Source: Ruminococcus sp. AF31-8BH
Lineage (GTDB): Bacteria > Bacillota > Clostridia > Lachnospirales > Lachnospiraceae
DNA: 39,114 bases
Direction of reading: 5' to 3'
NCBI RefSeq assembly: GCF_003460605.1
Contig: NZ_QTVN01000016.1
Coordinates: forward strand, 66,931 to 106,044
Below the pieces are notes generated by a model. That model worked only from the letters and a program-made list of their open reading frames with translations, was not told the DNA's origin and did not search any database. The position numbers and the translations under genes are program-made. Of the stretch, positions 32,284 through 39,114 are shown one piece after another (within the stretch, counting starts at the first letter, position 1; each line of letters opens with the position of its first letter).

Positions 32284-34407
32284 TCAGTTCCAGTTCATCA
32301 GCCCGTACCCTTTGATACAGGCATAGTCAAGGGGATAGCTCTTAATCTTGCAGGCGTCGCCGGAATTGCCCTCCACGGTGTAGACACGGTTTGCGTCCCT
32401 GCCGATGACAAGCCCTACATGGTCTGCGCTTCCGTCTAAGTCCCAGTCAAAAAAGATAGCGTCGCCGGGGGCAATGTTTTCATAGCCCCGCGCTCCCCAT
32501 TGTCCGTGAGAGGTAAACCACGGAATACCCTGCGACTGGCAGGCGGCAAAACGCGGCTCGGAAAGTCCCATTTGCCCGTAACACCAGGACACGAAACAGG
32601 CGCACCATTCCACGCGGCTGTTAAAGCCGTACCAGCTCCAATAAGGATAGCCGCCCACATTTCCGACTTGCCGCTTTGCAAGGTCAACAATGGCGGTATT
32701 GCCGGGGCGCGTTCCGTTTACAAAGTCCACGCCGCTTAAATCCTCGGACGCGGAAGTATCGGGAGAGCCGCCGCCAAAGATAAGGGGCTTGTTCCCGCTT
32801 GTCTGCAAGTACACCCGGTACATTTCCAGTTGTTCCGGCATCAGATTGTTTTCTGCAATGGTAGATAGCGGGGTATTCGTCAGCTTGATATTGAGAATGT
32901 AATAGTTGTAAGGTACTTCAACCTCATATTCGTAGGTTTCAGTGGTCGTTTCTCCCGTTTCCGGGTCGGTAACGGTGGTTGTGCCTGTCCGCGTTTCCGT
33001 CCGATAGCGTACCTCGATTTCTTCGGTCAAGGTCAGCTTGTATTGCTGCTCAAAAATCCGCTGCAATTCTGCCTGTACGTCGGCGCGGGTGTAGCTTTGG
33101 TATTTTGCGGTCAGATAGGACGCTAATTCGTGGGGGTTATGCCCGATATTCGCAAGGTCATAGCGGTACTCGTCATAGCCCGGATTGTCGCGCTCGATAT
33201 TGTCAATCCTGCTTTGCAGCTCGTTTTCCAATCCGGCGTAGCTGTTTTCTACTTCCACAAGGTCGCTGTCCTCGGAGGTATAGGACGTTCCAAGCACCCC
33301 GTTTAACGCGCCGGAAAACATAGCTCCGCAGGAGGACAGCCCGGACATAACCATGATAAAGAGCAGCAGCACTCCGACAGCGATTGCCACACCCGCCGGG
33401 TGCCTTGCCACAAATGCTGCGGTCTGTTTTGTTTTCTCGGCGGCTTTGGCTGCCGCCTTGCGGGTGCGTTCTGCCGCGCCCTTGATACCCTTTGCGGTAT
33501 TGCGGGCTTCCTTTGCATACTGCCGCTTGATTTTCTGCTTCTGCCAAAACCGGGAAATGGGGTTAGAGGTAAGCTGCGGGTTCTCATGCAGGGTCTTGTG
33601 ATACTGAAAATCCACGTTTGCCTTGAAAGCCGCTTTTTCTGCCTTTGCCGCTTCCCGGTAGGGTTTCAGCTTATGGCTGCGGTAGCCCTGTTTGATTTTC
33701 CGCGCCCCGTACTTCAATCCCCGTTCTGCGGCTTCCTCGCTCTTGTGTGCGCCCTCCACGCCGGAATTATCCTTTTCGACAGAATGGATTTTGTTATGTA
33801 CCAAAATCCCGGCTTCCTGTGCGGGGCGGGATAAGGGGCTGTGTTTCTCCTTAAATCCGGGCGGCTTGTCCTTTTCCTCAAAGTGCAGGCGGGTCTTGCC
33901 TTTCCCGGCAGCTTCGTCAAAGGTGCGCTCTTTTACAAGTTTCTTTTCTTTGGGGATAGCTGCCTTTGCCTTATCCAAGCGGTCAGCGGCTTTGTTGGAT
34001 TTCCTGATGTATTTTTCAAGTTCCGGGGTGTTAAGTTCTTCCTCAGTAAACTGCAAGCGGGAAGATTTCGTTTGTGCGGTGGCTTCCTCCTGTGCCCTAC
34101 GTACTGCCTTTTTACTTGCCTTGCGGGTGTGGGCAGCGTCAAGATATTCCATGACGCGCTCCGTTTTGCCTGTGTCCGCTTTGGGGGCAGCTCCCGGCGC
34201 ATGGGGAAGCGGGATTGTATCAGATACCGGGTTAAGCTGTGCCGCCGCGTCCTGTGCTGTCTGTTGCTCCGGGGATTTCTGAAAATCCGCGTCCTGCGTC
34301 CGCTTGCTGATACGTTCCGTGTCTCCCGTGGTCTGATTTTCTGCGATAGCCCCGTCGCGGGTCATTTTCTGCGTGATTTTATCGCGGGGCTTTAAGGGGT
34401 CTTTCAA
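32284..34407 (-). CDS. Conjugation cell-wall hydrolase with CHAP/NlpC-P60 domain
   Basis: A 707-aa protein. The N-terminal ~330 residues are a basic, Ala/Lys-rich cytoplasmic region. One membrane helix (GVAIAVGVLLLFIMVMSGL) is followed by an extracellular part similar to the CD1108-type domain (AGLENELQSRIDNIERDNPG; YYILNIKLTNTPLSTI). The C-terminal CHAP-type amidase domain has Cys in VEWCACFVSWC (~600) and His in SADHVGLVIG (~663). It corresponds to VirB1/Orf14-type enzymes that open peptidoglycan for the channel. The start is taken as TTG 34407: GGAGGT with an 8-base spacer, and a TTGA overlap with the methyltransferase stop. Confidence 0.85.
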   Translation of the reverse strand: MKDPLKPRDKITQKMTRDGAIAENQTTGDTERISKRTQDADFQKSPEQQTAQDAAAQLNPVSDTIPLPHAPGAAPKADTGKTERVMEYLDAAHTRKASKKAVRRAQEEATAQTKSSRLQFTEEELNTPELEKYIRKSNKAADRLDKAKAAIPKEKKLVKERTFDEAAGKGKTRLHFEEKDKPPGFKEKHSPLSRPAQEAGILVHNKIHSVEKDNSGVEGAHKSEEAAERGLKYGARKIKQGYRSHKLKPYREAAKAEKAAFKANVDFQYHKTLHENPQLTSNPISRFWQKQKIKRQYAKEARNTAKGIKGAAERTRKAAAKAAEKTKQTAAFVARHPAGVAIAVGVLLLFIMVMSGLSSCGAMFSGALNGVLGTSYTSEDSDLVEVENSYAGLENELQSRIDNIERDNPGYDEYRYDLANIGHNPHELASYLTAKYQSYTRADVQAELQRIFEQQYKLTLTEEIEVRYRTETRTGTTTVTDPETGETTTETYEYEVEVPYNYYILNIKLTNTPLSTIAENNLMPEQLEMYRVYLQTSGNKPLIFGGGSPDTSASEDLSGVDFVNGTRPGNTAIVDLAKRQVGNVGGYPYWSWYGFNSRVEWCACFVSWCYGQMGLSEPRFAACQSQGIPWFTSHGQWGARGYENIAPGDAIFFDWDLDGSADHVGLVIGRDANRVYTVEGNSGDACKIKSYPLDYACIKGYGLMNWN

Positions 34408-35285
34408 GTGTTCCCACCTCCAATCCGCGCCCCTGCAAGGGCGCAATACTCGGCGTTCAGTTCAATGCCGATATAGCGTCGGTCAAGGCTTTTCGCTGCA
34501 AGCCCGGTGGTGCCGCTTCCAAAGAACGGGTCTATCACAACGCCGCCTTTCGGACAGCCCGCAAGTATGCACGTTTCCGCGAGCTTCGGGGGATAGGCGG
34601 CAAAATGCCCGCCCTTGTACGGTACGGTATTGATAAGCCAAACGTCCCGCTTGTTTCTTGTGGTCGGCATAAGGGCGTCGTCATAATAGCTGCCGCTGCG
34701 GGGCTGATTGATACCCTGTACCTTGCCCTGTCCTGGTACTTCCTCGGCGTATTTGTGTCCTGCGCTGCGCCCTTGCCTGTAGCGCGCAGCCGTTCCCGGC
34801 GCGATCGGCTCTGCAATGGCGGCAGCGTCATAGTAATATTTCTTTGATTTCGTCAGTAAAAAGATATGCTCATAGCAGCGGCTCGGTCGGTCGCGGCAGC
34901 TTTCCGGCATAGGGTTTTCTTTCAGCCAGATAATATCGCTGCGTAAATACCACCCGTCAGAGCGCAGGGCAAAGGCAAGAAGCCACGGAATACCGATTAA
35001 ATCCTTTTGCTTGCAGCCCGCTTTCATGCCGCTGCCGCAGTATGTGTCTGCGATATTCAGCCAAAATGTCCCGTCGTCTTTGAGTACCCGGCGCAGCTCC
35101 CGGAACACTTCCACAAGCCGCCCGATATACTGCTCCGGCGTGTCCTCACGTCCAATCTGCGCGTCAAGCCCGTAGTCCCTTAGTCCATAGTAAGGCGGGC
35201 TTGTGACGCAGCAGTTCACGCTTTCGCTCGGAAGCTCCCGCAGGGCATAGAGGGCGTCGCGGTTGATGATTACGTCTGTTTTCAT
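34404..35285 (-). CDS. Orphan DNA methyltransferase (N4-cytosine/N6-adenine type)
   Basis: A 293-aa modification enzyme of the D21/β-type order. The catalytic motif TSPPYYGLRDY (~28-38) comes first and the SAM-binding FFGSGTTGLAAK comes last (~252). Between them is a variable target-recognition region. SPPY suggests cytosine-N4 or adenine-N6 methylation. No restriction gene is nearby, so it would mark ICE DNA to protect it in new hosts, alongside the ArdA/ArdC fusion. Start and stop overlap neighbours by 4 bases within the transfer operon. Confidence 0.9.
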   Translation of the reverse strand: MKTDVIINRDALYALRELPSESVNCCVTSPPYYGLRDYGLDAQIGREDTPEQYIGRLVEVFRELRRVLKDDGTFWLNIADTYCGSGMKAGCKQKDLIGIPWLLAFALRSDGWYLRSDIIWLKENPMPESCRDRPSRCYEHIFLLTKSKKYYYDAAAIAEPIAPGTAARYRQGRSAGHKYAEEVPGQGKVQGINQPRSGSYYDDALMPTTRNKRDVWLINTVPYKGGHFAAYPPKLAETCILAGCPKGGVVIDPFFGSGTTGLAAKSLDRRYIGIELNAEYCALAGARIGGGNT

Positions 35286-37717
35286 GGCTTGCTCACTTCC
35301 TCCGGCTTTGTCGTAAGCAGACAGTAAAGCTCGGTGTCCGTCGGGAAGCGGTCAATGAACGGCAGCACCACATTCCCGTAAAAGATAAGCCCCTCGCCCG
35401 CTTCGGTGTGGGTTACATACTTCATCTGCTGCGGGGAGATGTTAAGCTGCTTTGCAAGGATAGCCCGGTCGCCCTGTGCCTGATTGAGCATGAGGACAAA
35501 ATCGGAGTTTTCAAAGATATTCTCGACTTCGCGGCTGCTTAAAAGGTCTTTGACGTTCTGTGTGATAGCCGTCGGTATGCCGCCCCATTTACGAAAACGC
35601 TTCCAAATCTCCACAGAATAGGCTGCGGTCTGTTCCTCTTTCAAAAGCAAATGAAATTCGTCCATATAGTAACGGGTTGCCTTTTTCTCGGCGCGGTTGA
35701 CGGTCACGCGGTTCCACACCTGGTCTTGCACAATGAGCATACCTAATTTTTTGAGCTGCTTTCCAAGCTGCTTAATATCAAAGCAGACAAGACGGTTTGA
35801 AAGCTCCACGTTGGTACGGTGGTTAAAGACGTTCAGAGAGCCGGAAACATAAAGCTCCAATGCCGCCGCAATGCGGGCAGCTTCCGGCTCCGGCTGTTTC
35901 AGCAGTTCGTTGTAGAGGTCGCCCAAAATCGGCATTTTTGCCGGGTCGGGGTCTGCAAGGAAAGGTCGGTACACATTCCTAACGGCGCGGTCAATGACGG
36001 TCTTTTCCACGGGCTGCAAGCCCTCTTTGCCGCCGATAACAAGCTCGCAGAGGGAAAGGATAAAGTCGGATTTCAAGGCAAGCGGGTTGTCGTCCTCGGA
36101 GTAGTTGAGGTTAATATCCATAGGGTTCACATACTGGGGCTTGCCGTCCATGCCTTTTCCGGCAGGCGACAGACGTATCACTTGCCCGCCCAAACGCTGC
36201 ACAAGGGAAAAATATTCTGCTTCCGGGTCGCAGATAATAATATCGTCGTCGGTAATGAGAAAGGCGTTTGTCATTTCCCGTTTTGCCGCAAAGGATTTAC
36301 CGCTTCCCGGTGTTCCAAGAATAAGCCCGTTGGGATTTTTCAGTTGCTTGCGGTCGCAGAGTATCATGTTGTTACTAAGGGCATTTAAGCCGTAGTAAAG
36401 GGCTGCACCCCTTTGGAAAAGCTCCTGCGTGATGAACGGGATAAAAATAGCGGTGCTACTGGTCGTAAGCCCTCTTTGAATGGGGATAAGGTTCTCCCCA
36501 AGAGGAATAGAGGACATAAAGCCCGCTTCCTGCAAATAGTCAAGGCGGGTCAGAGCGCAGTTGTTTTTCTGTGCAAAGCCCGCCGTAGCAAAGATGTCAT
36601 TATCCAGTTTCCGCTTCGTGTCTGCCATGTTTACCACAAGGAACGTCAGCAGAAACATTCTTTCATTTCTGCTCTGTAAATCCTGCAAGAGATTTTTCGC
36701 TTCGCTGCCGAACGTGGCAAGGTCGGACGGAATTATATCCATATCGTACCCGCTGCGTACCGCCTTTTTCTGTTCCTCAATCTTCATCTTGTCGAGGTCG
36801 GTAATTTTGCGCTTGATAGTCTTGATTGCTTCGCTCTGGTCGATACTGCGGATATGCAGATTGACGATAATTCCGTTTTCAAGGTCGAGAATGTCCGAAA
36901 GCATACGGTCGTTCAGCTCCGGCGCAAGGATTTCAAGGAAGCTAACAGCACCGAGCTTGCGCCCCATGCGAAACGTCCTGCCGTCGCCAAAGCGGAACGA
37001 GGACGGGGCGATAAAGTCCTTTGTGGTAAGCCCGGACGGTACAAGCCAGTCCCAAGAGAAACGGAACGGCTCGCCCTCCGGGTGGAAAATCCCATGCAGT
37101 ACGTTCAAGCGTTCCTGTCCGTTCATGGGGCGGGCGGTTACACCAAGCACCTTAAAATTATTGAGTACGTCGGTTTCGATACGGGAAAGGCGGGCTTTTG
37201 CCGCCGCAAGATTGTCCGCTTCAATGGAAAAGGTAATGTACTTGCACTTTTCCAGTCCGTTGTTGCCTTTTTCAAGCTGATTTTTAAGCATATCCGCGTA
37301 CTCCCTGCGGATAGAGTTAAAAGCGTCGTCCTGCGCCGGAATTTCGATAGCCGCCTGTGCCTTTTCCTTTCTTGCACCCTGATTGATGAAAGAGAGCTGC
37401 ACCGAAACGGAAGCGTCAAAGTAGTTGAGAAAATCGCACCAGTTTTCAAAAATGGCTGTCTTATCGTCTGCCTGTGCAAGCTGATAGTTAATATCTTCAA
37501 AGACAAGGCTTTTACTGTATTTCTTTTCCGTTACCCTGCAAATCCCGTCCGGGTACATCTGCAAGTAGGGAATGGTCTGTTGTGCGGTGCGGGGCTTCCC
37601 GTCGCCCTTTGCCGCCTGTATCACGGCGGCGATTTCTTTCTTTTCTGCGCGGGTCAGCTTACGCTTCACGGGATTTTTTACCGCGCGGGTCATGGTTTTT
37701 CGTTCTGCCATTGACAA
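35282..37717 (-). CDS. VirB4/TraE-like conjugation ATPase
   Basis: An 811-aa type IV secretion ATPase. Walker A GTPGSGKSFAAKREM (~470), Walker B region RYYMDEFHLLL (~686), and downstream AITQNVKDLLSSREVENIFE are typical. The N-terminal third (VCDFLNYFDASVSVQLSFIN-type) is the CagE/TrbE-like domain. It powers channel assembly. The start may be TTG 37717 (AAGGAGG with an ~8-base spacer) or ATG 37711. It overlaps the PrgI gene by ~59 bases and the methyltransferase by 4. Confidence 0.93.
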   Translation of the reverse strand: MSMAERKTMTRAVKNPVKRKLTRAEKKEIAAVIQAAKGDGKPRTAQQTIPYLQMYPDGICRVTEKKYSKSLVFEDINYQLAQADDKTAIFENWCDFLNYFDASVSVQLSFINQGARKEKAQAAIEIPAQDDAFNSIRREYADMLKNQLEKGNNGLEKCKYITFSIEADNLAAAKARLSRIETDVLNNFKVLGVTARPMNGQERLNVLHGIFHPEGEPFRFSWDWLVPSGLTTKDFIAPSSFRFGDGRTFRMGRKLGAVSFLEILAPELNDRMLSDILDLENGIIVNLHIRSIDQSEAIKTIKRKITDLDKMKIEEQKKAVRSGYDMDIIPSDLATFGSEAKNLLQDLQSRNERMFLLTFLVVNMADTKRKLDNDIFATAGFAQKNNCALTRLDYLQEAGFMSSIPLGENLIPIQRGLTTSSTAIFIPFITQELFQRGAALYYGLNALSNNMILCDRKQLKNPNGLILGTPGSGKSFAAKREMTNAFLITDDDIIICDPEAEYFSLVQRLGGQVIRLSPAGKGMDGKPQYVNPMDINLNYSEDDNPLALKSDFILSLCELVIGGKEGLQPVEKTVIDRAVRNVYRPFLADPDPAKMPILGDLYNELLKQPEPEAARIAAALELYVSGSLNVFNHRTNVELSNRLVCFDIKQLGKQLKKLGMLIVQDQVWNRVTVNRAEKKATRYYMDEFHLLLKEEQTAAYSVEIWKRFRKWGGIPTAITQNVKDLLSSREVENIFENSDFVLMLNQAQGDRAILAKQLNISPQQMKYVTHTEAGEGLIFYGNVVLPFIDRFPTDTELYCLLTTKPEEVSKP

Positions 37718-38069
37718 TAGCCGATACCTCCTTTTCCAGTTTTCGTTGTTTTTCTATGACGGCATAAAAATTTTCCGTCTGATAGGGGCGTTCCTTTGGT
37801 CGGATAAACTTTGTCTGAATGACGTTCTTTATCACGATTTCAAGGGGCTGCCCGTGTTTTTCATACATTGCCAAGAGGAAGCAGGGAAGCATAACGACAA
37901 TCATTGCAAATGCCGCCATGCTTGTTCCCGCGCTGTCTTTGAGCAAAAAGAAAAGCGGTAGTCCCATAGCGAGGGCTGCCGCAAAACATATAATCTGCCG
38001 CTTTGTCAGATTAAAAGCGACTTTCGTTTTGATTTTTGATAAGTCTTTGGGTACGGGTACATACGCCAA
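37659..38069 (-). CDS. PrgI-family conjugation membrane protein
   Basis: A 136-aa protein: MAYVPVPKDLSKIKTKVAFN, the PrgI start, with two membrane helices (IICFAAALAMGLPLFFLL, SMAAFAMIVVMLPCFLLAM) and a basic C-terminus (EIVIKNVIQTKFIRPKERPY). It is the VirB3-like partner encoded next to VirB4 in Bacillota conjugation systems. AAGGAGGAGG lies before the ATG at 38069. Confidence 0.9.
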   Translation of the reverse strand: MAYVPVPKDLSKIKTKVAFNLTKRQIICFAAALAMGLPLFFLLKDSAGTSMAAFAMIVVMLPCFLLAMYEKHGQPLEIVIKNVIQTKFIRPKERPYQTENFYAVIEKQRKLEKEVSAIVNGRTKNHDPRGKKSREA

Positions 38070-38093
38070 GTGAAAACCTCCTCCTTTCGGTCT

Positions 38094-38963
38094 TTAATGG
38101 GCGTTAAATATTGACTTCGCAAGTGCGCCTGTTTTGAATAGGGAGAAGCACAAAATCACGGTGTAGGCTGCAAGGGAGAAAATCGCGCTGTGCAGGTTGT
38201 CCGCTACAATCATGCTGCCAACCAAAACCGCATAAATGCCGACGCATATCATTATGAGGAAGCCTTGAAAACCGAGGGCGAACAGGGCTTTTAAGTAGTT
38301 GTTGCCTATCTGCCCCCACTCTCTGTTGGTCATAGTTGCAAACGGGATAGGCGATACCGAACAGTAAAGGTAAATTTCTATCATTCTGCCGTACAGGATA
38401 ACCGTGATAAGCACCGACATGATTTTCATGCAAAGGCTCACAAGGCTTGTTTCCATAACGAGCAAAAGCAGTTCGGGGATTTCCATAGCGTCAAGTCCGG
38501 CTTGCATGGACGAGAGGGCGGCGTCAACGTCGATATTCGTATTGCCGCCGATCACGCCCGCTGCGCCGGAAACAACGTGCTGCGCCATATCGAACACCGC
38601 CATAGTGATAGTAAAGGTGTGGGTAACGAGATACACCGCTACCCACGCCTTGAAAAACCACTTAAAGAACATGAACGTGTCAATATCGTGCATATTGTTC
38701 TTTTCCGTTACCATGCTGATAAGCTCCACGCATAGAACGTAGGTAATGACAAGCCCCGCAATGGGTACAATCACATTTTCCGACAAACTCTGTATCATGG
38801 AAAATATGCCTGCGTTCCACCCCTGCGGGGTTTGTCCTACCTCTGCGGCGATAGTTCCGACTTTTTCGTTTACGTCCCCGAACATAGTTGACAGATTACC
38901 GTTAATGGCTCCAATGAGGATTTCCTTTATCCATTCGTTAATCGCGTCAAGTATGCTCTGCAT
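38094..38963 (-). CDS. VirB6/TrbL-like conjugation channel protein
   Basis: A 289-aa polytopic membrane protein: an N-terminal amphipathic part (LDAINEWIKEILIGAINGNL), then about five helices, for example VIVPIAGLVITYVLCVELIS, FFKAWVAVYLVTHTFTITM, IMSVLITVILYGRMIEIYL, ALGFQGFLIMICVGIYAVL and AIFSLAAYTVILCFSLF. It is the CD1112/TrbL-type inner-membrane channel part of Tn1549-like ICEs. It precedes PrgI in the operon. Confidence 0.88.
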   Translation of the reverse strand: MQSILDAINEWIKEILIGAINGNLSTMFGDVNEKVGTIAAEVGQTPQGWNAGIFSMIQSLSENVIVPIAGLVITYVLCVELISMVTEKNNMHDIDTFMFFKWFFKAWVAVYLVTHTFTITMAVFDMAQHVVSGAAGVIGGNTNIDVDAALSSMQAGLDAMEIPELLLLVMETSLVSLCMKIMSVLITVILYGRMIEIYLYCSVSPIPFATMTNREWGQIGNNYLKALFALGFQGFLIMICVGIYAVLVGSMIVADNLHSAIFSLAAYTVILCFSLFKTGALAKSIFNAH

Positions 38964-38979
38964 AGGCTAACCCCGCCGC

Positions 38980-39063
38980 TTAACCGAACAGGCCGGAAAG
39001 CAGAGGTACAAGGGTGCCACCGATAAGGGCAACGCCGCCGCCCGCCATGAGCTGTTTTATACC
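38980..39063 (-). pseudogene. Maff2-like small membrane protein, C-terminal fragment
   Basis: The last 27 codons read GIKQLMAGGGVALIGGTLVP, then LLSGLFG and stop, the C-terminus of the Maff2 family (small Gly-rich membrane proteins upstream of VirB6 in these ICEs). Immediately upstream in frame is TAA (39069-39067), and the sequence there turns into an inverted copy of the same coding region. The rest of the gene is missing or displaced; the window ends 51 bases later. Confidence 0.7.
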
Positions 39064-39103
39064 CAATTAGGTGTAAAACTCTGCTCGATGGCGGGCGGCG
39101 GCG
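39033..39103. repeat. Near-perfect 71-bp inverted repeat at the window end
   Basis: CGCCGCCGCCCGCCAT (39033-39048) and ATGGCGGGCGGCGGCG (39088-39103) pair perfectly; the inner bases pair with few mismatches (TTTTATACC/GGTGTAAAA). Both strands encode a G(I/V)K...MAGGGV segment, so two Maff2-like coding ends face each other. Confidence 0.8.
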
Positions 39104-39114
39104 TACAAAAAATC

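Overview
The window is Bacillota DNA, most likely a gut Clostridia (Lachnospiraceae/Oscillospiraceae type). The evidence is strong GGAGG ribosome sites, tightly packed ATGA-overlapping genes, and a gene set typical of Tn1549-like integrative conjugative elements (ICEs) of the Tn916 superfamily. Almost all of it is one ICE carrying a second mobile element. No rRNA, tRNA or CRISPR array was seen.

Layout: (1) 1-~513 is a host-side XerC/D-like tyrosine recombinase gene cut by the right end of the ICE. (2) ~515-3700 is the ICE recombination/regulation end: integrase arm repeats, int, xis, an unusual structured 400-bp gap, a helix-turn-helix gene and a sigma-like factor. (3) 3742-10264 is AT-rich cargo on the minus strand. 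A small HTH protein, a VanR-like regulator and a VanS-like kinase are followed by tandem VanR-box-like sites. Next come a MacA-like lipoprotein adaptor, an ABC ATPase, an FtsX/MacB-like permease, a small lipoprotein and a serine D,D-carboxypeptidase. This resembles a cell-envelope antibiotic or antimicrobial-peptide resistance module that has VanRS-type control but no van ligase genes. (4) 10360-13290, plus strand: XRE regulator, oriT-like sequence, MobC, MOBP-type relaxase, HTH and membrane proteins. (5) 13468-19028, minus strand: Cys-rich VLP protein, TTRAP protein, a 317-aa accessory protein and a 1343-aa ArdA/ArdC/metallopeptidase/YodL fusion. A second inverted copy of the oriT-like sequence follows topB.

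(6) 19904-29874 is a nested ~9.97-kb integrative mobilizable element (IME) of Tn4451/TnpX type, inserted inside the ICE topoisomerase gene topB. It carries tnpW, an iteron-bearing candidate origin, a VirE-like helicase, a CHC2 primase, a MobV relaxase, three single-gene cargo units separated by a shared ~160-170 bp repeat, two small proteins, tnpV and a large serine recombinase (tnpX). Its ends share a GA core with symmetric TTTTGT half-sites. Removing it restores one topB frame. (7) 29875-39114 is the ICE conjugation operon on the minus strand: the 5' part of topB, DUF4366, DUF4315, NlpC/P60-CHAP hydrolase, DNA methyltransferase, VirB4 ATPase, PrgI, VirB6/TrbL and a fragment of a Maff2-like gene. 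The fragment ends in a near-perfect inverted repeat at the window edge.

The pieces work as a stack: a tyrosine-recombinase ICE sits in a tyrosine-recombinase gene, and a serine-recombinase IME sits in the ICE's topoisomerase. The IME recombinase start codon overlaps the stop of the interrupted topB frame, so ICE operon transcription could drive IME excision. Function calls come from motifs and remembered family features; no database search was run.
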